Positions 10,071 through 19,956 of a DNA stretch of 64,000 bases are shown one piece after another. Position numbers and translations under genes: made by a program. The notes beneath the pieces are model-generated. The model was not told the DNA's origin. It saw nothing but the letters and a program-made list of their open reading frames with translations, and ran no database searches. The stretch comes from Crotalaria pallida (lineage: Eukaryota; Streptophyta; Magnoliopsida; Fabales; Fabaceae), in NCBI GenBank assembly GCA_037953625.1, contig CM075649.1, forward strand, positions 106,273,290 through 106,337,289, given 5' to 3'. Each line of letters begins with the position of its first letter. Position 1 is the first letter of the stretch.

Positions 10071-13000
10071 TCAACTGAAGTAGGTTCTAAGCTTCATCGC
10101 GTTCCAACTGTTTTTGATCTCGGCTCCGCCGAGGGTTTCCAATATGTAGGCCCCTGAGCCTGTTTTGGATATTACCCTGTACGGCCCTTCCCAGTTTTGA
10201 GCGAGCTTTCCTTCTTTTGCGTTCTTCAATCCGATGTCGGCACGTCGCAAAACCAGATTGCCGACTTCGAAGGATCTCGGTGTGACCCCTTTGTTGTATT
10301 GTTTCGCCTGTCTGGACTTAGCTCTCCTCTCCAGGTCTGCAGCTTTCTCTCGGATTTCTTCACTTAGAATTAATTCCTCTTTCAACAATGTGTTATTAGT
10401 CTCCTCGGGCCTGTCAAGCATACGAAAGGTTGGAATTTGGCGCTCCACAGGAATCACTGCATCGCATCCGTAAGTGAGTCTGAACGGTGTCTCGCCTGTT
10501 GAGCTTTGCACCGTTGTCCTCAAAGACCAGAGGATCTCGGGAAGCAAGTCAGCCCAGGCTCCCTCAGCAGCTAGCAACCTTTTCTTCAGGCCAGTGAGGA
10601 TAGCTTTGTTCGCGGACTCAGCTTGTCCGTTGGACTGTGGGTGTTCAACCGAGGAAAATCGATGTTGAATATGCAAATGATCTGCCAGATCTCGGAAAGT
10701 ATCAGCTGTGAACTGGGTACCATTATCTGTGACGATGGAGTGGGGAACGCCAAAACGAGCTATCACATTCTTCAGAAAGAACTTTTGGATTTTTAGGGAC
10801 GAAATGGTGGCTAGTGCCTCGGCTTCTATCCACTTGGTGAAGTTGTCGACGACAATGACCACATAGATCAGCTGTCCTGGGGCCTTTGGGAACTTACCCA
10901 TGATGTCCATGCCCCACATGTGAAAGGGCCAAGGGGAAGCCAAAGAGTGCAATTCTTCTGGAGGTCGGCGGTACAAGTCGCTGTGGTGTTGGCAAGGTGG
11001 GCAACGACGAACATGATCTAGGCAATCAGCCATCAGAGTTGGCCAATAATAGCCAGCTCGGAGAATCTTTATGGCCAAAGATTTTCCACCAAGATGATGG
11101 CTTGCTATTCCACCGTGGACCTCGTCCAGAACCGATTCGGCTTCTTCCTTGCCGAGACACCGAAGTAAAGGTGAAGCAGCCCCTCTCCTGTATAAGATCC
11201 CCTCCATAAGGACATAATGAGCTGCCTTTTTCACAAGCTCTTTGGCTTCTAGCTGGTCAGAGGGAAGCACACCATGCTGTAGAAAAGATCGAATAGGAGT
11301 CATTCAATCCGACGAGATCCTTATGGCCAAAACAACACTGGGTCCAGCTACTTCTTCCTGTATGACGCTCTTGTTATTCCCAGCTCCCTTGGTACTTGCT
11401 AATTTGGAGAGGATGTCGGCCCTCTCGTTCGAGCACCTAGGGATGTGTAGAATGGAGAAGTGAGAGAATTCCGAAGCCAACTCTTTTACCTTTTCTAAAT
11501 ACTTCTGTAGGATCGGCTCTTTTGCCTGATATTGGCCAGAGATCTGCGAAACAACTAGCTGCGAATCGCTGAGAATCTGTACTTCTACCGCCCCGAGATC
11601 CTTCGCTGTTCGTAATCCTGCTAGCACGGCCTCATACTCGGCCTGATTGTTCGAAGTGACAAAAGCAAACTTTAACGAGTACTCGATACTTACACCCTCA
11701 GAGTTTTCAACCAAAACCCCTGCTCCGGCTCCTTTCTTGTTACTGGAACCATCAACATAAATTTTCCAAATACCCGAGTTCGAGGTCTCATTTCCCTCGG
11801 TGAATTCGGACACGAAATCAGCCAAAGCCTGAGATTTGATAGCTTTCCTTGGCTCATACGAAATCTCGAACTCGGACAATTCGACCGACCAAGCCATCAT
11901 CCTACTTGCCAAATCTGGATTTTGCAGGATTTGCCTGATTGGCTGAGCGGTACTCACTTCAACTGGGTGACATTGGAAATATTGACGAAGTCGTCTGGCC
12001 GATAGGACCAGACAAAAAGCAAACTTCTCAATCTTCGAGTACCTGATCTCGGCACCCTATAGAGCTCGACTCACAAAATACACTGGGAATTCGAGCCTGG
12101 CCTCCTCTTGTACCAGGGCCGAACTGACGGCTAACTCCCCCACCAATAGGTACAGAACGAGCTTTTCCCCGAGCTGGGGACTTGACAAGATCGGGGGGGC
12201 TGAGAGGAAGTCTTTGATCGCTGAAAATGCTACCTCGCACTTTTCGTCCCAAACAAAATCAACGCCTTTTTTTAACAACTGGTACTAGGGAAGTGCTTTC
12301 CTTGCAGCTTGGGGTAGGAAGCGGGAAAGCGCAGCTAACCGACCTGTTAACTGCTGAACTTCCTTGAGACTTTTCGGGCTTCTCATCTCGAGAACAGCCC
12401 GGCACTTGTCGGGATTCGCCTCAATCCCTCGCTCTGTCAACATGAAGCCGAGAAAAGCCCCGGCGGGAACCCCGAAGCTGCACTTCTCGGGATTTAGCCT
12501 CATATTATGCTTCCTAACTCTTGCGAACACCACTTCCAAGTCTCGCACGTGGCTGTCCTTTGTTTTTCTCTTGACGATCATGTCGTCAATATACACCTCC
12601 ATCTTCGGTCCAATCAAACCATCAAATACCGTGTTCATCATCCTCTGGTACGTAGCCCCAGCGTTCTTTAGCCCGAAAGGCATGACTGTATAACAATACG
12701 TTGCCTTCTCGGTGATAAAGGCTGTTTTGTCCTGATCGGATGGATACATCGGTATTTGGTTGTAACCCGATTATGCATCCAAAAAGGAAAGAAGCTGGAA
12801 ACCTGCTGAACTGTCCACCAACTGATCAATGATGGGCAAGGGGTACTGGTCTTTTGGACACGCCTTGTTGAGGTCCGTGTAGTCCACACACATCCGCCAT
12901 TTGCCGTTAGACTTCTTGACCAACACTGTATTCGACAGCCACTCTGAGTATGATACTTCCCTAATAAAACCGGCCTCCAACAACTCCGAGACCTTCTCCT

Positions 13001-15902
13001 GTATGGCCTTGGACTTCTCGAAACCGACTCTTCTCTTCTTTTGCGCCACAGGCTTAGCCTTCGGATCCACGCTAAGTCGGTGGCAGATAAAATTTGGATC
13101 GATGCCAGGCATATCGGCTGACGTACAAGCGAACAAATCCTTGTTGTTCCGCAGAAGGGCAATGATTGCATCTCGAATAGGATCTGGGAGGTTGGAACCG
13201 ACTCGGACTGTTTTTCGAGAATCGGAAAGATCTACGGGGACGGTTTCCCATTCTCCCTGAGGGCGAGGCCGGAGGTCATCTTGTTCAGCCCTGACATCCA
13301 GCTCGGCCAGGAGCACTCCGCCCTTAGACAGTGGTACCTGCGGAATTTTTTCTACTTCGTTTTTCTCCTTCCTGATCTTTCCGAGGCTAGTGTTGTAACA
13401 CAAACGAGCGGCCTCCTGCTCAGCTCTTATCGTGACTACTATGTCATCTGCACCCACAAACTTCATCGCCAAATGGACCGTTGAAACTACTGCTCCAAAA
13501 TCCTGGAGGCGAGTTCGGCCTAATATGACGTTATAAGCCGAAGGACAGTCGACTACAAGAAACTTGATGATCTCGGTCCTGGTTGTAGGTTGTCTGCCTA
13601 AGGTCATCGGAAGTCTCAAGACGCCTAGGGGCCGAATTGAATCCCCTGTAAAGCTAATCAAGTTTCCCTCAAACTCTTCCAAATCATTCAAACGAAACCT
13701 CATTTTGGAAAAGGCATGCAAGAAAAGGATTTCGGCAGAGCTTCCTTGATCCACAAAGACTCTGGCGACATAAAAGTTTCCGATTCTGGAGGAGATGACC
13801 ATCGGATCGTTATGGTCGGGCAGGACTCCTTCCATGTCCTTATCCGAGAAACTGATTGGAATATTCCGAGACGGCTTTTTCCGAATTGGGCGATTGTGAA
13901 CTGCTAGGACCTGGTTCACATACCTCTTCCTTTCGGATCGGTGCTCCCCACCTCCTGCAAATCCTCCGGAAATCGTCTGGATAGCGAGATCCTTTGGCGA
14001 CTTGTCCAGTTCGTCCATAACCACGATACTGACTTGTCCCTGGTTTTCTTGCTTCTTTTCTGGTGTGGATTCTTTTCTCCTCTTTGCTCTCTTGGGACTT
14101 GGTGTTCTCTTACGGGATCTCTTCTCCATCGCTTCCCGGACATAGCGCTGGAGTTTTCCCTCACGAATCAAGTCTTCAATGGCATCCCTCAACCAAGTAC
14201 ATTGATCTGTGGTGTGGTCGTATCCCTCATGGAATTCACAGTACTTGTTCCTATTCACATTCTTTTGATTTCTCAAATAGGGAGGCCTGTTGACATGTCG
14301 GAGTTCGGTTTGCATTGTTTCCTTCCAGATCTGAGATCTAGGAGCATTGAGTGGAGTATACGTGTTGTACCTACGTGGGGGTGGAGGCGGTGGTGGTTGA
14401 CGACGCCCCTCTCTGTCTTCCTTCCTGGTTCGGCCCCTAGAGCTGGTCCGATCTTCCTGTGCGGTGTCACCTCGGTTATTTGCCATCCTGCCTGACTGTC
14501 CCTTATCAAACTCCTCCAAGTTGATGAACTTGTTGGATCTCTGCCGGAGTTCGGCCATATCTCGGGGAGGCTTCCCAATAAGAGCTTTTTTGAAGCCTCC
14601 GGGGGCCAAACCCTGGGTGAAAAGTAACATTGCCACTCCCGGTTCGAGATTGGGAATCGAACTCGACTCATTGTGGAAACGATTAAGATAATCCCTCAAA
14701 GTCTCTCCTGGTTTCTGAGTTACCGTTGCCAGTGTGTGATCCGACTTCGGCTGGATGCAACTGGCGGTACACCTATTTAGAAACACCCTTTTCAGCTCGT
14801 TCCATGAATTAATCGAATTCGGGGGGAGAGATGCATACCACCTTAAGACTGGTGCTTGAAGGGTCATGGAAAATGCTCTACATTTCATCCGACCTTCTTG
14901 TCCGTAAAAATTCATCGCCCCTTCGAAACTCAAAATGTGATCATGAGGATCCGAGAGACCATCGTACCTTTGAATGTTGCTGGGCCCAAGAAAACCCTGT
15001 GGTGTCTCGAAAGCCATCACGTACGGGGTGAATGGGTGACCTGGATGCTCTTGCTCGGGCTCCAGCTCGGGATTCAATGGTGGTGGGGGAGGGAGTGAGC
15101 TCTCCTCTCTCCCGAGAGAATCTGTATCCCGAAGAGCCCGAGATGATTCTTGACGTGTCGGAGCCTCTACTGTCGCTCGTTCGACTACGCGTCCTAAACT
15201 CCTTTCCGGAGCCGTTCTCAGGGCCCGTTCAGCGTCTCGTTCCCGAGTCCGTGGCGGAGCTTCAAGCGCAACTCGTTCGTTCACGGGATCTACGTTTCGT
15301 GCCGGAACCGGCTGTAGGGTTCGTTCAGCGTTGCGTGCCATAGTCAACTGTTGTAAATCTGCTATGGCCTTGTTTTGTTGCTGCATAATTCACATCTGTG
15401 TGCGCATCATGGTTAAGATCTCATCATCGCGGCGTCGAGAAGACGAAGTAGATCGACGGGATCGGTGAGAAAGGGTATCAGAATACCCACGTCCCCGATC
15501 TTCGTGATTCTGAGAAGAAATATACTCTACACAGTTGGGTTTTGCTGCCCCGTGGTATTGTGTCTGATGATGTTGAGTACCCCCTCCTCCATCCGCACCG
15601 CGATACGACGACTCACCTGATTACACAGTGTAGGGGCCACTGTGGGTATGTGTGGGATGGGGTTGGGGTGGGACTACTATAGGTTGTGGCTGCACTGGCT
15701 GGATCGAATCTGCCACCTGGGGCTGTTCGTTGGGGATCGGGACATCACTCGCATGCACATCCTCCTGAAGTGGCTGTTGCTGGGCAGCCCTGTTAGCCTG
15801 AAGGCGCTGACGGAGATCTGTTCTCCGTGGTGGTACGGTGGACGCCTTTGGAGGACGTCCTCTTCCCCTACGTGCCTGGTGGTTATTTGCTGCGTTCTCC
15901 AT
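10071..15902 (-). pseudogene. gag-pol: gag-pol of element B, single frame with six nonsense codons
   Basis: From the ATG at 15902 (start MENAANN) to the stop at 10071 one frame of about 1,943 codons can be followed. The N-terminal linker is Pro/Gln-rich. Then come a retrotransposon Gag domain (around FYGQEGRMKCRAF), a Cys/His motif (CEFHEGYDHTTDQC), an aspartic protease with the active-site variant DQGSSAE, RT with YIDD at about 12590, RNase H, the additional RNase H typical of Tat elements (YVDGSSNKKGAG), and an integrase with H2C2, D-D-E residues and DNGTQF. In-frame stops: TAA 15623-15621, TGA 15392-15390, TAA 12773-12771 (where SGYNQI is preceded by Tyr in relatives), TAG 12287-12285, TAG 12059-12057 and TGA 11306-11304. 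No frameshift is needed. The copy cannot make a full polyprotein. Confidence 0.93.
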
Positions 15903-15940
15903 GAAACAGTTTGGTGATGGTGGGAATCGAAGTTTATCGT

Positions 15941-15958
15941 TCCCCACAGACGGCGCCA
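15941..15958 (-). promoter_or_regulatory. Primer binding site of element B
   Basis: On the minus strand TGGCGCCGTCTGTGGGGA follows the LTR by one base. This motif is common in plant Tat-lineage elements; I have not resolved the primer tRNA. Confidence 0.8.
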
Positions 15959-15959
15959 A

Positions 15960-16451
15960 TGTCTTGTTCTAGATCAGGTCGTTCACTAAGGCCACAGTAT
16001 GAGACCCAGTGAGGCGGTTTGACCTAGATTTTCTATATGATTCTCTGAGTTTCACAGGTATCAGTAGGATAACCTGGGATGCCCTAATCACTGTGTGTGC
16101 AGTTTAACTTAGGGTTTATAAAAACGTACCTGAGCCCCATGCAGCACTGTACTACTTATAGGGGTGGCTGAATACCTAATGGGCTTGCTAAACTTTGGCC
16201 CAGTTGATTCAGCCCAGTACGAGCTGTGATAGGACACGAGTGCCAGAACTGAGTTGGCGTCGTCCTGTTCACCTCGGCTTGACTGGAGTTGAAGCCGAGT
16301 TGGTGGAGCGAGTTCTACCTGCCTAGGCATTGGCTGTTTGAGTGTAAGGCGTGGATCTCGGCCTGTTTACGTTACTCAGTCGTGCAGCGTGATCTCGGTT
16401 GGTTAAGGGTCCGATGCCCTGTGATCTCGGCTCTAGGACTAGTCCATCACA
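15960..16451 (-). repeat. 5' LTR of element B (right in the window)
   Basis: This is the 492-bp partner of 5879-6371. On the minus strand CCCCTATAAGTAG at about 16153-16164 is the likely TATA box for gag-pol transcription. Confidence 0.92.
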
Positions 16452-16456
16452 GGTAT

Positions 16457-17756
16457 GTTTCAGGTGTTTTGGAGCTTTATTTGGAGAAAATACTATTGGA
16501 GCTGAGAAGAGCATAAGAAGACCTTGAAAATGGCACAAGAACGGAGAGAAACGGAGTCGAAAAATACTTGGCACGATAATTTCTAGGCATCAAATATGGT
16601 GCGCCCAGGCGTGCTGACCAATACGCTCAGGCGCGCATGACTCGAGCAGGCCCAATTGGGCCAATTTCTGAGCAATTTAGAGGGTTTCTATTTGGATTTG
16701 TATTTTAGAGATATATTTATGTGTTTAGGACTAGGTTAGACAGCCATAATCAGTCATCATTAGAGATTAGTATCAAGTTTGAGGGAGATTACATTCTCTG
16801 GAGAGCATTCGGAGGTGGAATCCATTGAAGGCTGAAGATTCAGATCAAGGATTAGTGGTAATTTAGGAATGAATTACTTCTATTCTTATTTGTTCTTCTT
16901 CTCTATGACGTGTAACTAATCCCTCTTGTGTTAGGAACATGGTGGATTTGATTATGTAGTTTATTTATATGAATTAATGTTTTTCAGTTTTTAAATCAAG
17001 TGTTTAATTGTGTTTTTATTGTTATGCATGAACTTGATCAATTCATGTTATAGATTTTTAGATCTGAATTGGAAAATTAGGATTTAATATAGGTCATGCA
17101 ATTAAACAATATAAGGATTTAACTTGTAGGAATACTTTTGGATTTTTATATAACTCTTCATAATTCACTGTTCTTAATCATGGTTATTCAATAGATTAAA
17201 TTTTTAAGGAATTAGGATTTAACAAATTGGATAATAAACAGTAATTTCATTAGAGGAATTTGGGAATTACTAATTTTCTAAATTAGTTTTTGATTTAAAT
17301 GGAAAACATTGATTTATAATAAATAAATGAAATATTCAATGAAACTAGTTCCTAACCATCATTCATCAATTGTTAATTGTTTTTATTTATTTTTCTAGCA
17401 GTAAAATATTCTTTTAATTAATTTATTTAATTATGAATTTTAATAGATTTTACTTTTAATTATTCTTAGGTAGGAATAAGTTAAATAATTCGTAGCCCTT
17501 GTGGGAACGATATCTGGTCTTCCTAGACTATATTACTTTGCGATCTAGTATACTTTTTTGGTTTGCACCCTGGTATCCGACCCACTGGGCCGACTAATCC
17601 AGTTCGAGGGGGGTCCCGGGGGGTTAAGGTTTTATTCCTCTCCCAACGTTGTTGCGGGGGATCGAACCGTGGTTTGCCCTACCAAGTGCAGCCCCTGGCA
17701 CCAATGCACCAACAGCTTGTTGGTTGCGATCTAGTATACTTGCTAGAGAGTGAACA
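16457..17756 (+). repeat. 3' LTR of element A, right piece
   Basis: The LTR of A resumes with GTTTCAGGTGTTTTGG after the second GGTAT and ends GTGAACA before TGCAT. Compared with the 5' LTR it lacks about 50 bp of the CpG-dense patch near 16575. It is interrupted at 17554-17723 by a SINE. Confidence 0.9.
17554..17723 (-). mobile_element. tRNA-derived SINE in the LTR of element A
   Basis: This 170-bp insert is flanked by a perfect 16-bp duplication, TTGCGATCTAGTATAC, at 17538-17553 and 17724-17739. On the minus strand it shows a pol III A-box-like TGGTGCATTGG (17711-17701), a canonical B box GGTTCGATCCC (17668-17658) and a short A-rich 3' end (CCAAAAAAG). These features define a tRNA-related SINE. 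The family cannot be named without a database search. Confidence 0.88.
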
Positions 17757-17965
17757 TGCATTGTTTTAGGGTGACTATCATAAACTACTAAGAAAGATGG
17801 TTATTTATTGTTATATACACCAATGACCTCTTTAATCATGCAAACAGTGAAAGATGACATGTGACGGTGACCGATATACCCAGTCCTACCGTTTCATCTT
17901 TTTGAGAGATTCAAGCTGAGAGATTCAAGCTTTAATTTAAGAAGACTTTATTTATGATTGCGGCA

Positions 17966-18330
17966 ATATAATAATAGGATTTTATTTTTCTTCTATAATA
18001 TATTTTTTCTATTGTAATAGATAAAAATCATTCTATATAAAAATAGGATTTGATTTTATGCTTGATGTAAATATTTTTTTGTTTTTTGGTTTTTTATATT
18101 GACAAGAGAATTAAAACTATTAATAACAAATCAAATGTAATCATCCTATATAATAATAGGATTTGATTTTCCTTCTATAATATATTTTGACTATTGTAAT
18201 ATATAAAAATCATCCTGTATAAAAATAGAATTTGATTTTATGCTTGATGTAAATATTTTTTTTGTTTTTTTTATTGTGACAAGAAAATTAAAACTAATTT
18301 TTTAATGAATGAAGAAAATTGCAAATATTA
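17966..18330. repeat. 182-bp tandem duplication in AT-rich DNA
   Basis: Two diverged copies lie head to tail with a period of about 182 bp: TTCTATAATATATTTT recurs at 17991 and 18173, and TTTATGCTTGATGTAAATAT recurs one period on. The rest of 17762-19046 is AT-rich with no gene seen. Confidence 0.7.
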
Positions 18331-19051
18331 ATAACAAACCAAATGTTTTTAACAATATTACCTTTGTATTTTTTTCTCATATGATATCGACGGTTAGTTC
18401 AAGAACAATTAATAATTTTAAATATCAATTGAGAAAAAAACTAAAAATTACGTTGATAAACTAAATTTATGTTTAATCACTCACACCGCTACTAAGATTT
18501 ATATTATTAAATCTTTTCTATGTTATGTTGTTGTTGATTTTTATATTAATTTTTGTTTATATTGTTGAGTTCCAGAAAAATAATCTTTCTCATGCGCCTA
18601 TTCTTCTATTCCTAAGCTTCAATGACAATCTAATTGCTCGCTAACAGATGACATCATCTTTGCAGAAGAAATTTAAATCAAAATGATTAGAACAATAAGA
18701 ATAAAAATTTTTAGGATTTAATCTTATTATTAACTTGAGATAAGATAATCGATGAAAAAGATAAAAATATTTTATTATGATTAATAAGAATAAATGTGAT
18801 AATCATATTTAAAAAAAAATATTGTAAAAAAAAACTACTCCATCCATCACATAAATATAAGATTTATCTCATAATATCATCAAACAAAAATATCAGAATG
18901 TTTAATTCTGATTTAATTTTAATTTATCATAATAAAGTCGATAATCATATATAAAAATATCAATTTATGCATAAGATAAATAAGGAATATATGAGATAAA
19001 AAGTGTTACATTTTTATTCATATGAGGAGGTACAAAATTTAACAACAAGAT

Positions 19052-19931
19052 TGTTGATACTCAGAAAAAATGATAGCCCAATTGTGAGGCCCAATAAGCA
19101 AAGTCAGCCCAGATCCGCGACACACAAAAGACTACGAATGGGAAGTGGCAACGGAGAAGGGCGAACTTGGATATGCACTCGCGCACGAAGGCGCACTCCA
19201 CCTTCGAAGAAGCGCACGAACAGACAAGGAGCCACCAACTCCCATGACACGTGCAGCTTGCTCAAGAAGCTAGAAAGGAATCTTTGCTCACCTCATCTAG
19301 ACCCTTCCCAAGGGAGAGACGGGAATGACATTCCTTGTATGCTCCCCCTTCTCAGCCATTAATGGAGAGCTTGAAATGGCAAAAGGACAAACTGACACCT
19401 GATAAAGGAGGAGGGAGGCAGCAACAAAGAAGGAAAAGTTGCATGGACCGTAGGGTAAAAGGAAAAAGGGGAACACCAAAGGGTAAAAGGGGCACTATAT
19501 AAAGGTGCCACCATCAGTCACAACAGAAAGAACAACAACCGGAGAGAGCACAGAAAAGAAACATTTAAAAGCAAAACCCAAACATTTGAGTTCCTTTCTC
19601 TAAATCCCGGGGAAGGAACACGAAAGAGAAACAAAAGAAAGAGGCGTGGGAGGAACAAAGAGGGCAACAGAGATACCCACTCCACCACCATTACCGAGAA
19701 ACCTTCCCACCATGACCAATTCTCTGTAAACACCACCTCTGATCTTTACTGAAGAGGGCGTCCTCACGGACAAAGGCGCACCCTACCCTCAGTCTGAACA
19801 ACAAGTAGTGGTACCCCTTTATTCGTAACACCTGTAGTACCTGTACGCCCTCGAGGCCATAATTTCATTAAGTTTACGAACCCATTAATCTCTGTACAAT
19901 TTTATCTTTTCAATAAAAAAGATCCGGAACA
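19052..19931 (+). repeat. 5' LTR of element C
   Basis: It carries TATATAAA at 19496-19503 as the likely TATA box, a CACGTG G-box at 19248-19253, three TGGGCY motifs (read on the minus strand) within the first 65 bp, GCGCAC repeats at about 19166-19215 and AATAAA at 19912 near its end. Confidence 0.92.
19496..19503 (+). promoter_or_regulatory. TATA box of element C LTR
   Basis: TATATAAA lies in a GC-richer context about 460 bp upstream of the first gag ATG. The same motif is conserved at 32286-32293 in the 3' LTR. Confidence 0.65.
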
Positions 19932-19934
19932 ATT

Positions 19935-19952
19935 TGGCGACTCCGTTGGGGA
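19935..19952 (+). promoter_or_regulatory. Primer binding site of element C
   Basis: TGGCGACTCCGTTGGGGA follows the LTR end by three bases. This motif is known from Tat/Ogre-like plant elements. I recall tRNA-Arg as the primer but have not verified it. Confidence 0.75.
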
Positions 19953-19956
19953 AGTT

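Larger units (their letters stand above)
5879..16451 (-). mobile_element. Element B: Tat-lineage Ty3/gypsy retrotransposon with antisense gene
   Basis: The 10,573-bp element is flanked by GGTAT at 5874-5878 and 16452-16456, inside the 3' LTR of element A. Its LTRs are 493 and 492 bp, start TGTCTTGTTC, end CATCACA, and show only about seven differences by eye. Its sense strand is the minus strand: primer site next to the right LTR, then gag-pol, a convergent plus-strand gene, and the polypurine tract next to the left LTR. The domain order PR-RT-RNase H-additional RNase H-integrase and the antisense extra gene fit the Tat lineage. Six nonsense codons make this copy defective. Confidence 0.92.
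1608..17756 (+). mobile_element. Element A: non-autonomous LTR retrotransposon with tRNA-Asp-type primer site
   Basis: The element is bounded by LTRs starting TGATTTGGG and ending GTGAACA, with a perfect 5-bp target duplication TGCAT at 1603-1607 and 17757-17761. Without nested insertions it is about 5.4 kb: LTRs of about 1.3 kb and an internal region of about 2.8 kb. The primer site matches that of plant Athila-type Ty3/gypsy elements. No protease, RT, RNase H or integrase motif can be found inside, so it would need enzymes in trans (LARD-like). Its 3' LTR is split by element B and by a SINE. A truncated relative lies at 57131-58727. Confidence 0.85.
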
